Source: DAHUYF01 sp035553515 (lineage in GTDB: Bacteria; Pseudomonadota; Alphaproteobacteria; ATCC43930; CGMCC-115725). From it: 13,564 nucleotides of DNA. This document shows, piece after piece, positions 1 to 6,269 of this stretch. The notes beneath the pieces were generated by a model. That model was not told the DNA's origin. It saw only the letters and a program-made list of their open reading frames with translations, and did no database searches. The stretch lies in NCBI GenBank assembly GCA_035553515.1, contig DATNDG010000188.1, forward strand, positions 1-13,564. Direction: 5' to 3'. A program made the translations under genes and the position numbers. The first letter of the stretch is position 1, and each line of letters begins with the position of its first letter.

Positions 1-174
1 AGCGACGCAGTCCCGGGGGCAAAGGACGATGTCCCTTCGGGTTGCACGAGGACGGGGCGCTGCCGCGTCGCTCGGCCTTGCCGATGGCCCGCATCGCCGG
101 CGGCCTCGCTCCTAACATCGCCCCGTCCTCGTGCAACGCAGCCCCACGCTATTTCCCAGACAGGCTCCTTGTGC
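1..174. other. Non-coding stretch downstream of metK, no gene recognised
   Basis: This is the region after the metK stop codon, cut by the left window edge. In many alphaproteobacteria trmB follows metK, but no reading frame here on either strand resembles the TrmB N-terminus or any family I know. Several short frames are open only because GC is high and stops are rare. The stretch is dominated by a long inverted repeat, described separately. Bases 1-8 (AGCGACGC) are also complementary to 65-72, so a second, competing hairpin is possible. The element may continue outside the window. Confidence 0.5.
41..137. repeat. Perfect 19-bp inverted repeat (41-59 / 119-137) with 59-nt loop
   Basis: Bases 41-59 (GTTGCACGAGGACGGGGCG) are the exact reverse complement of bases 119-137. 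The arms stop abruptly: neither the next inner pair (60/118) nor the next outer pair (40/138) matches. On the metK transcript the stem would start 37 nt after the stop codon. There is no U-rich tract, so it is not a classical intrinsic terminator, although it could protect the mRNA 3' end or be a copy of a dispersed palindromic intergenic element. The inverted repeat is directly visible; its role is inference. Confidence 0.8.
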
Positions 175-1341
175 TCAGAACGCCCGGCGCAGCTCGTCGA
201 CCAGGTCGAGCCGCTCCCAGGAGAAGCCGCCATCGGCTTCGGGCGCGCGACCGAAATGCCCATAGGCCGAGGTGCGCGCATAGATCGGCTTGTTGAGGCC
301 GAGATGGGTGCGGATGCCGCGCGGCGAGAGATCGAGCAGCTCCTGCAGCACGCGCGACAGCTTGTCCTCATCGACGCGGCCGGTATTGCCGGTGTCGATG
401 TAGACCGAGAGCGGCTTCGCCACGCCGATCGCATAGGAGACCTGGATGGTGCAGCGTTCGGCAAGTCCCGCCGCGACGACATTCTTGGCGAGGTAGCGCG
501 CGGCATAGGCGGCCGAGCGGTCGACCTTCGTCGGATCCTTGCCGGAGAAGGCGCCGCCGCCATGGGGTGCTGCGCCGCCATAGGTGTCGACGATGATCTT
601 GCGGCCGGTGAGCCCGCAATCGCCGTCGGGCCCGCCGATGACGAAGCGGCCGGTCGGATTGACGTAGAAATGCTCCTCGTCGCACATCCAGCCGTCCGGC
701 AGCACGTTGAGCACATGCGGCCGCACGATCTCGCGCACTTCCGTCTGGTCGAGCGAGCCGTCATGCTGGGTCGAGACCACGACCGAGGTGGCGCGCACCG
801 GCTTGCCGGCGGCGTATTGCAGGCTCACCTGGCTCTTGGCATCGGGGCCGAGCAGCGGCGCGGCGCCCGAATGGCGCGCCTCGGCCAGCGATTTCAGGAT
901 GGCGTGCGCGTAGAAGATCGGCGCCGGCATCAGCTCCGGCGTCTCGCGGCAGGCATAGCCGAACATGATGCCCTGGTCGCCCGCGCCCTCGTCCTTGTTG
1001 CCAATGCCGTCGACGCCTTGCGCGATGTCGGAGGATTGCTTGTGCAGCAGGCAGTCGATCTGGGCGTTCTTCCAGTGGAAGCCCTTCTGCTCGTAGCCGA
1101 TATCCTTGATCGCATGGCGCGCCACCTCGACGAGCTGCTCATGCGTGATCGCGTCGGGCCCGCGCACTTCGCCGGCGATGACCACCCGATTGGTCGTGGC
1201 CAGGGTCTCGCAGGCGACCCGCGCATGCGGCTCGGCGGCGAGGAAGGTGTCCACCACGGCGTCGGAAATGCGGTCGCAGACCTTGTCGGGATGGCCCTCC
1301 GACACCGATTCGCTGGCAAAAACATAATCGTGCTTGGCCAC
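175..1341 (-). CDS. metK: S-adenosylmethionine synthetase (MetK)
   Basis: Makes S-adenosylmethionine from methionine and ATP, releasing phosphate and pyrophosphate, in the cytoplasm, where it normally works as a homotetramer. With a GTG start the protein has 388 residues, the normal family length. Visible signatures are GHPDK at 16-20 in the N-terminal ATP/methionine region, GAGDQG at 119-124, and the glycine-rich GGGAFSGKDPTKVDR loop beginning at 261. The open frame continues 76 codons upstream, but that extension has no MetK similarity. GTG at 1341-1339 is preferred because an AAGGGA ribosome-binding site lies six bases before it and the protein then begins directly with the conserved KHDYVFASESVSEGHPDK block. 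A TTG two codons earlier is an alternative. SAM made here is the cofactor for MiaB, encoded in the same window. Confidence 0.97.
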   Translation of the reverse strand: MAKHDYVFASESVSEGHPDKVCDRISDAVVDTFLAAEPHARVACETLATTNRVVIAGEVRGPDAITHEQLVEVARHAIKDIGYEQKGFHWKNAQIDCLLHKQSSDIAQGVDGIGNKDEGAGDQGIMFGYACRETPELMPAPIFYAHAILKSLAEARHSGAAPLLGPDAKSQVSLQYAAGKPVRATSVVVSTQHDGSLDQTEVREIVRPHVLNVLPDGWMCDEEHFYVNPTGRFVIGGPDGDCGLTGRKIIVDTYGGAAPHGGGAFSGKDPTKVDRSAAYAARYLAKNVVAAGLAERCTIQVSYAIGVAKPLSVYIDTGNTGRVDEDKLSRVLQELLDLSPRGIRTHLGLNKPIYARTSAYGHFGRAPEADGGFSWERLDLVDELRRAF

Positions 1342-1450
1342 GGTCAATCCCTTCCCTTGCTGGCAGCCCGGCCGGGCAGCCTCGACGGCGGTGAACGCCT
1401 TGTCGGCTATACCGCTCCCGCCGCCTCGGAGGGCGGCGGAAAGCTGCGAC

Positions 1451-1479
1451 ATGTGGCAAGGACGGGCGCTCCCCGTCAA
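1451..1479 (-). promoter_or_regulatory. Weak candidate promoter for metK
   Basis: A clear -35-like TTGACG lies at 1479-1474 on the minus strand. Seventeen bases further is CCACAT (1456-1451), a poor -10 match; shifts of one or two bases give CACATG or ACATGT, which are no better. If used, it would give a leader of roughly 100 nt that includes both GC-rich hairpins before metK. The -35 is the only solid part of the evidence. Confidence 0.3.
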
Positions 1480-1560
1480 CCGCTTTTTGAAAGCCGAAGG
1501 CCGGTCATGACGACGCAAGGTTGTCCCGGTCGCCCCGCGCGCTGACACACTGCTGCTCTC

Positions 1561-1574
1561 CCCCCACAAGGGGG
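1561..1574. repeat. Short GC hairpin CCCCC-ACAA-GGGGG
   Basis: A 5-bp perfect stem with a 4-nt loop, preceded by CTCT. It resembles the core of the C/G-rich intergenic palindromes common in alphaproteobacteria, such as the larger copy at 12935-13013, but it is too short to assign to a family. There is no U-run on either side, so terminator function for the upstream HTH gene is doubtful. Confidence 0.4.
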
Positions 1575-1704
1575 AATGCGCGCGATTGCAAACCCAACGC
1601 TAGCCCTTAGGCGAGAGCCAGGCGCAACCAGAGCTAAATGGAGTGGTCTCGCTCACGCAACTTTAGGGAGGTCTTGTCGATAGCGGACGGCCTACCCCGC
1701 CAGC

Positions 1705-2163
1705 TCAGCCTTCGTTGGCGCAGGCGTTGGCGATCGCCTTGGTGAGGTCGAAGAGCCGGCGGCGGATCTGCGCGTCGGGGATGCGGTAATAGGCGCGCAC
1801 CAGCTCCAGCGTCTCGCGCCGCATCATCGGGTCGGGCTCGCCCGGCGGCGCCGCACCGTCGACCGGCACGGCGCCAGGATCCCGTCCATCCGCCTTCTCG
1901 GGGCCGATATCGTCGAAGAAGAACGACACCGGCACGTCGAGCACGCGCGACAGGTCATAGAGCCGGCTCGCGCCGATGCGGTTGGCGCCGCGCTCGTATT
2001 TCTGCACCTGCTGGAAGGTGAGGCCGATGGCTTCGCCCAGCTTCTCCTGGCTCATGCCGAGGAGGGTGCGGCGCAGCCGCACCCGCGAGCCGACATGGAC
2101 GTCGATCGGGTTGGGCTTGTCCGACTTGCGCCTGCGTCGGCGCGTGGTCGCGGGCTCTTGCAT
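1705..2163 (-). CDS. XRE/Cro-type HTH transcriptional regulator (PraR/PhrR-like)
   Basis: A 152-residue DNA-binding protein. Residues 1-20 are basic (RRRRRK at 8-13), which could add DNA contacts. A helix-turn-helix XRE domain spans about 22-80, with GMSQEKLGEAIGLTFQQVQKYERGANRI at 36-63 as the two HTH helices, followed by SRLYDLSRVLDVPVSFFFDD. The acidic and proline-rich linker at about 84-112 is variable, and the C-terminal helical part (114-152) may aid dimerisation. The PNPIDVHVGSRVRLRRTLLGMSQEKLGEAI block closely matches the rhizobial PraR/PhrR regulators, which I recall also lying next to metK. Longer in-frame starts exist up to 2241, but ATG 2163 is chosen because the gene's own -35/-10 promoter covers those upstream codons and AAGG lies six bases before this ATG. 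Targets cannot be read from the sequence; in rhizobia such proteins affect quorum sensing and surface functions. Confidence 0.9.
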   Translation of the reverse strand: MQEPATTRRRRRKSDKPNPIDVHVGSRVRLRRTLLGMSQEKLGEAIGLTFQQVQKYERGANRIGASRLYDLSRVLDVPVSFFFDDIGPEKADGRDPGAVPVDGAAPPGEPDPMMRRETLELVRAYYRIPDAQIRRRLFDLTKAIANACANEG

Positions 2164-2194
2164 CGTCGCCTTCGACAGTGGAGATACTACGCCT

Positions 2195-2223
2195 AGATAA
2201 TTCACACTATGGTATGCGGTCAA
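2195..2223 (-). promoter_or_regulatory. Sigma-70-type promoter of the HTH regulator gene
   Basis: TTGACC (2223-2218) and TTATCT (2200-2195) on the minus strand are separated by exactly 17 bp. Transcription would start near 2188, giving a leader of about 25 nt before ATG 2163. The surrounding 104-bp gap after lnt is the most AT-rich part of the window. This is the best promoter match seen here and suggests the regulator, possibly with metK, is transcribed independently of the lnt operon. Confidence 0.6.
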
Positions 2224-2267
2224 CCGCTGCGAGGGTCGCATCGCGAAATATTTAAGACGAATTGAAT

Positions 2268-3893
2268 TTAGGGCCGCCGGCGGCGATTAATCAGAGAAAC
2301 GGCTGCGGAGATCGCCAGAACGGCGAGCAGCATCCCCCAGAACAATCGGTCCCGGCCGTGTTCATAAAGGGTCGGCGGCAAGGCGGCGGGCAGCGGCGCA
2401 TCGAGCACGCCGATTGCATTGAGATCGAGCCGCGCAATCACATGACCATAGGCATCGAACACCGCCGATACGCCGTTATTGGCGACGCGCACCAGCGGCA
2501 GTCCCTCTTCGACGGCGCGCACGCGCGCGATCGCGAGATTCTGGAACGGCCCCGAGGTGACCCCGTACCAGGCGTCGTTGGTGATGTTGAGCAGCCATTG
2601 CGGACGGTGCGCATCGTCAATCACCGCGCCGGGGAACATCGCCTCATAGCAGATGAGCGGCGAGACCGGCGGCAATCCCGGGAGATCGAGCGTGCGGGGT
2701 CCCGGTCCGCGCGAGAAATCGCCGATGCTCGGCGCAATCTTGTCCATCGGGAGGATGCTGCGCAGCGGCACGTATTCGCCGAAAGGCACCAGGTGCGACT
2801 TGTCGAAGGTGGCGCGGATATCGCCCTTGCCGTCGAGCACGACGAGGCTGTTCCACACATGCTGCGGCGGCCAGCCGGCAAGCGGCTCGGCGCGCTCGGC
2901 TCCGGTAAGCAGCAAGCCGCCGGGCGGGATGATGCGTGCCATCGCCTGGCGCAGTTCCGGATAGCGTTCGAGCAGCGGCGGCGCCGCCGCCTCGGGCCAG
3001 ATGATGTCGGTGGGAGGCGGCACGCCCGGCTCGGCGCTGAGTTCGAGCAGCCTGCGGAAGTTGCGCGCCCGTGCCTGCGGATCGTTCTTGATCCGCTCGG
3101 GGATCGAGGGCTGGACGAGCCTGAGCTCGACGCCTGGCACCATGTCGCGCAGCGCCGATGCCAGCCGCCAGGCGCCGAAGCCGCCGAGCAGGATCAGGAT
3201 CAGCAGCGCCGCCGTCGGCGCCTCCCAGCGCCGACGGTCGAGATCGCCGAGTCGTGCCGGCAGAGTCGCCATCAGAGCGGTGGCGAGGCTGAGCCCGTAG
3301 ATACCGAAGAGCGACACCGATTGCAGCACGGCAAGGGCGCCTGGAAACGCGCCCGCCCAGGCATAGCCCAGCATGTTCCAGGGAAAGCCGGTGAGTAGGT
3401 GGCCTTGCGCGTATTCGGCCGCGCACCAGGCGGCTGAGAAGACGAGGATGCGCGGCGTGCCCGAGAGGTGCAGCCGCTCGCGCGCCTCATGCGTCACGAG
3501 GAGCGCCAGCGCCGGGAAGATGGCAAGCCCGGCCGGCAGCGCCAGCACGGCAAAAGGCAGCAGCCACCAGAACTGGTCGATGTCGACGAAAAGGGCCGCC
3601 GCGATCCAGTAGATGCCGGCGAGGAAGAAGCCGAAGCCGAAGCTCCAGCCGAGCAGCAGCGCCGCGCGGCGCGTCTCGACGCCGTCGGCGAGCCAGACGA
3701 GGCCGGTCATGCCAAAGAGGAGCGCCGGCGTGAGATCGACCGGCGAGAACGATGCCGCCGCGAGCACGCCGAGGAGCGCCGCAACCAGGTAGCGGCGCCA
3801 GCCGTCGAGCTCGGCGAGCCACAGCGCGGCGCGCTGCAGCGGCGCCAGCGGGCCCGCGGCACGCAGCACCGCGCCGGCGCGCGCCTCAGGCAT
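2268..3893 (-). CDS. lnt: Apolipoprotein N-acyltransferase (Lnt)
   Basis: Performs the last step of lipoprotein maturation: N-acylation of the diacylglyceryl-modified N-terminal cysteine in the inner membrane, using phospholipid as acyl donor. The 541-residue protein has an N-terminal multi-helix membrane region (hydrophobic stretches at about 34-66, 78-103, 108-135, 147-162, 183-210 and 226-246), a nitrilase-type periplasmic domain (about 255-500), and a final membrane helix (about 517-536) before RRRR. The catalytic triad is visible: Glu301 in IIWPEAA, Lys365 in FDKSHLVPFGEYVP and Cys415 in LICYEAMFP. ITNDAWYG at 437-444 is also typical. ATG 3893 overlaps the end of corC by 8 nt, which suggests translational coupling. 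The open frame runs further upstream inside corC, but that part is arginine-rich shadow sequence. This is the last gene of the fur-led operon. Confidence 0.96.
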   Translation of the reverse strand: MPEARAGAVLRAAGPLAPLQRAALWLAELDGWRRYLVAALLGVLAAASFSPVDLTPALLFGMTGLVWLADGVETRRAALLLGWSFGFGFFLAGIYWIAAALFVDIDQFWWLLPFAVLALPAGLAIFPALALLVTHEARERLHLSGTPRILVFSAAWCAAEYAQGHLLTGFPWNMLGYAWAGAFPGALAVLQSVSLFGIYGLSLATALMATLPARLGDLDRRRWEAPTAALLILILLGGFGAWRLASALRDMVPGVELRLVQPSIPERIKNDPQARARNFRRLLELSAEPGVPPPTDIIWPEAAAPPLLERYPELRQAMARIIPPGGLLLTGAERAEPLAGWPPQHVWNSLVVLDGKGDIRATFDKSHLVPFGEYVPLRSILPMDKIAPSIGDFSRGPGPRTLDLPGLPPVSPLICYEAMFPGAVIDDAHRPQWLLNITNDAWYGVTSGPFQNLAIARVRAVEEGLPLVRVANNGVSAVFDAYGHVIARLDLNAIGVLDAPLPAALPPTLYEHGRDRLFWGMLLAVLAISAAVSLINRRRRP

Positions 3894-4767
3894 CCGACGC
3901 CGCCGCCTGCGGCAGGCCGCGCAGCCTGATCCGCTTGATCCGCCGCGGATCGGCGTCCAGGACCTCGAACTCGACGCCGCTCGGATGACGCACCACCTCG
4001 CCGCGGCTCGGCACGCGGCCGGCAAGCGCGGTAACGAGCCCACCCAGGCTTTCGATCCCTTCATCCTCGGCCGAAGGCAGCAGCGTTGCCGGCATGCGTC
4101 CCTTGAGCGCCTCGAGCTTGGTGCGCGCATCGGCGATGAGCGTACCGTCCGGCCGATCGATCAGCTTCGGCTGGTCGGCATCGTCATGCTCGTCCTCGAT
4201 CTCGCCGACGATCTCCTCGATGACGTCCTCGATGGTGGCGAGCCCGTCGATCCCGCCGAACTCGTCGACGACGAGCGCCATATGGACGCGCGAGAGCCGC
4301 ATCTGCAGCAGCAGGTCGAGCACCGGCATGGAGGGCGCGACGAACAGCACCTTGCGCGAGATCTTGCCGAGCGGCACCGCCTTGCCGTCGGCGGCGTAGG
4401 GCAGCATGTCTTTGATGTGGACGATGCCGACCACGTCGTCCAGCGTCTCGCGGTAGAGCGGCATGCGCGAATGGCCGTGCTCGACCATCTGCTTCACCGC
4501 CTCGGCGAACGGCGTGTCGATCTCGATGGCAACGATATCGACGCGCGGCACCATGATGTCGGCGGCGTTGAGCTCGTGCAGCTTGAGGATGTTGGTGAGG
4601 AGGGTGCGCTCATGCGCATCGATCGGCTCCTCCTCCTCGTGCTCTTCGATGAGCTCCTCGAGCTCCTCGCGCAACGAGGTCTCGCCGTTGCGCTGGCCGA
4701 CGAGCTGGCGCAGCCAGTTGCGCAGGCCCTGCAGCGGCCCTTCCTCGCCCAGCGGCGGCTCAGCCAT
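3886..4767 (-). CDS. corC: CorC/HlyC-family CBS-domain protein
   Basis: A 293-residue cytosolic-type protein of the CorC/TlyC family. A very acidic segment lies at 34-48. Tandem CBS domains follow: the first starts near VPRVDIVAI at 73 and runs to about 127 (VGIVHIKDML at 113), the second spans about 136-190 (MALVVDEFGGIDGLATIEDVIEEIVGEIEDE at 163-193). The transporter-associated CorC_HlyC domain covers about 203-285. There is no DUF21 membrane domain, so this is the short form usual next to ybeY and lnt. CBS pairs bind adenine nucleotides; a link to Mg2+/Co2+ efflux is reported for CorC proteins, but the function is not settled, and the historic haemolysin name should not be taken literally. 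ATG 4767 overlaps the end of ybeY by 8 nt. Confidence 0.92.
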   Translation of the reverse strand: MAEPPLGEEGPLQGLRNWLRQLVGQRNGETSLREELEELIEEHEEEEPIDAHERTLLTNILKLHELNAADIMVPRVDIVAIEIDTPFAEAVKQMVEHGHSRMPLYRETLDDVVGIVHIKDMLPYAADGKAVPLGKISRKVLFVAPSMPVLDLLLQMRLSRVHMALVVDEFGGIDGLATIEDVIEEIVGEIEDEHDDADQPKLIDRPDGTLIADARTKLEALKGRMPATLLPSAEDEGIESLGGLVTALAGRVPSRGEVVRHPSGVEFEVLDADPRRIKRIRLRGLPQAAASDA

Positions 4768-5281
4768 GGGACGCCTCGCATACGCGATAGGGATCGGCGA
4801 CGCCGAGCCCGGCGAGAATCTCGGTCTCGATCGCCTCCATCCGCGCCGCCTCGGCGGCGGCCTCGTGGTCGAAGCCCAGGAGATGCAGCACGCCGTGGAC
4901 CACGAGATGCGCCAGATGATCGGCGAGCGGCTTTTGCTGTTCGCGCGCCTCGGCGGCGATGGTCTCGAAGGCAAGCACGACGTCGCCGAGGAGGCGCGGC
5001 GCGCCGGCCGGCGTCGCACCGCCCTCGCTGCCGAAGGAGAGCACGTTGGTCGGCTTGTCCTGGCCGCGCCATGCCTTGTTGAGCGCGTGCAGCAGCGCGT
5101 TGTCGCCAAGGACGAGGGCGAGTTCGCCCGCTCCGCCGGGTGCGCGGCCGGACCCGGCGAGCGCCGCGCGCGCGGCGCGGATTGCGACGCTCTCCGCCTC
5201 GGGCAGGCTCGCGCGCCACAGCGGCGAGTGCTCGGCGACGTCGATCTCGATGGCCTCGGCGGGGTCAGGATCGCCGCTCAT
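4760..5281 (-). CDS. ybeY: Endoribonuclease YbeY (16S rRNA maturation factor)
   Basis: A zinc-dependent single-strand endoribonuclease involved in 16S rRNA 3'-end maturation and 70S ribosome quality control. The 173-residue protein contains the family's metal-binding signature H-G-V-L-H-L-L-G-F-D-H, with His129, His133 and His139 as the three ligands. NKAWRGQDKPTNVLSFG at 68-84 and LLGDVVLAFE at 97-106 are also characteristic. The start at 5281 is chosen because the longer frame upstream lies within phoH and looks nothing like YbeY. The gene overlaps phoH upstream by 17 nt and corC downstream by 8 nt. The phoH-ybeY-corC-lnt order is widely conserved in proteobacteria. Confidence 0.95.
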   Translation of the reverse strand: MSGDPDPAEAIEIDVAEHSPLWRASLPEAESVAIRAARAALAGSGRAPGGAGELALVLGDNALLHALNKAWRGQDKPTNVLSFGSEGGATPAGAPRLLGDVVLAFETIAAEAREQQKPLADHLAHLVVHGVLHLLGFDHEAAAEAARMEAIETEILAGLGVADPYRVCEASHG

Positions 5282-6269
5282 CGCTCTTCCTTGCGCGCCC
5301 GTCGCCCTTGCGGTCGCGCTGGTCGTAGGCGCGCACGATGCGCGAGACCAGCGGATGGCGCACCACATCCGCCTCGGTGAACTCGACCACCGACACGCCC
5401 TCGACGCCGTCGAGCGTCTCGAGCGCATCGCGCAACCCGCATTTCGCGCCATGCGGCAGGTCGATCTGCGACAGGTCGCCGGTCACTGCCATGCGCGCAT
5501 TCTCGCCCAGCCGGGTGAGGAACATCTTCATCTGCACCGGGGTCGTGTTCTGCGCCTCGTCCAGGATGACGAAGGCATTGGCCAGCGTGCGGCCGCGCAT
5601 GAAGGCGAGCGGCGCGATCTCGATCTCGCCGCTCGTCAGCCGCTTCATCACCTGATCGCCCGGCAGCATGTCGTAAAGCGCATCATAAAGCGGGCGCAGA
5701 TAGGGGTCGACCTTCTCGCGCAGATCGCCTGGAAGGAAACCCAGCCGCTCGCCCGCTTCGACCGCCGGTCGAGACAGCACGATGCGCTCGATCGAGCCGG
5801 CCATCATCATGTCGACCGCGGTGGCGACGGCGATATAGGTCTTGCCGGTGCCGGCGGGGCCGAGCCCGAACACCAGCTCGTGCTCGCGCAGCGCGCGCAT
5901 ATAGGCCGCCTGGTTCGGGCTGCGGGCCGAGATGCGGCGCTTCTTCGTGCGGATCTCGTCGCCCTCGCTCCAGAGCTCGCGATGTCCGGGGCGGCTCTGC
6001 GCCAGGCGCAGCGCGGCGTCGACCGCCGCGCCGTCCACCTCGAGACCGCGCTGAAGCCGCTCATAGAGCGCGGTCAGCGCCGCGCGCGCCATGTCGGTGC
6101 GCGCGCTCGGGCCGGAAATGGCGAGCCGGTTGCCGCGCGAGACCAGGGAGACGCCGAGCTTCCGCTCGATGCGATCGAGATTCTCGTCGCGCTCGCCGAA
6201 GAGCTGGGCGAGCAGCGTGTTGTCGTCGAACTGCATCTGCACGCGGGCCTCGGCGCCGTCGGCGCTCAT
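5265..6269 (-). CDS. phoH: PhoH-like ATPase (PhoL/YbeZ type)
   Basis: A predicted cytoplasmic P-loop ATPase of 334 residues, usual for this family. The N-terminal part (about 10-90) looks like the KH-like RNA-binding region of YbeZ-type proteins. The PhoH ATPase core follows, with Walker A GPAGTGKT at 137-144 and Walker B VILDEAQN at 234-241. SRPAVEAGERLGFLPGDL at 166-183 and TGDLSQIDLPHGAKCGL further on are family hallmarks. Neighbouring YbeY supports a role with RNA, as YbeZ-type proteins are reported to partner with YbeY. ATG 6269 overlaps the miaB stop codon in an ATGA arrangement. The exact cellular reaction of this family is not established. Confidence 0.93.
   Translation of the reverse strand: MSADGAEARVQMQFDDNTLLAQLFGERDENLDRIERKLGVSLVSRGNRLAISGPSARTDMARAALTALYERLQRGLEVDGAAVDAALRLAQSRPGHRELWSEGDEIRTKKRRISARSPNQAAYMRALREHELVFGLGPAGTGKTYIAVATAVDMMMAGSIERIVLSRPAVEAGERLGFLPGDLREKVDPYLRPLYDALYDMLPGDQVMKRLTSGEIEIAPLAFMRGRTLANAFVILDEAQNTTPVQMKMFLTRLGENARMAVTGDLSQIDLPHGAKCGLRDALETLDGVEGVSVVEFTEADVVRHPLVSRIVRAYDQRDRKGDGRARKSDERRS

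Larger units (their letters stand above)
1342..1704 (-). other. 363-bp metK upstream region with several hairpins
   Basis: This gap separates the HTH gene from metK and holds no recognisable gene. Read on the metK strand, it contains an 8-bp perfect hairpin (CCGCCGCC, 6-nt loop, GGCGGCGG) at 1424-1439 on the plus-strand scale, and a self-complementary GCCCGGCCGGGC at 1367-1378 about 25 bases before the start codon. Further upstream is a CCCCC-TTGT-GGGGG hairpin at 1561-1574. I see no match to the conserved cores of the SAM-I, SAM-II, SAM-V or SAM/SAH riboswitches. The hairpins may affect leader folding, but any regulatory role is inference. Confidence 0.4.

Noticed and set aside
1..120. Possible 5' end of trmB on the minus strand
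   Set aside because: Translations of this stretch do not resemble the TrmB N-terminus, and the frames run through the inverted repeat. Without sequence beyond the left edge it cannot be supported.
42..296. Small plus-strand open frame over the left-edge inverted repeat and the metK 3' end
   Set aside because: Its sequence is mostly the palindrome plus antisense metK, with no ribosome-binding site and no family resemblance.
169..1545. Long plus-strand open frame opposite metK (458 codons)
   Set aside because: It is antisense to an unmistakable metK, its product is arginine/alanine-rich with no family resemblance, and such frames are expected at this GC content.
3886..4767. Haemolysin or toxin
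   Set aside because: The HlyC/TlyC label is historical. The protein has only CBS and CorC_HlyC domains and lies in a conserved housekeeping operon.
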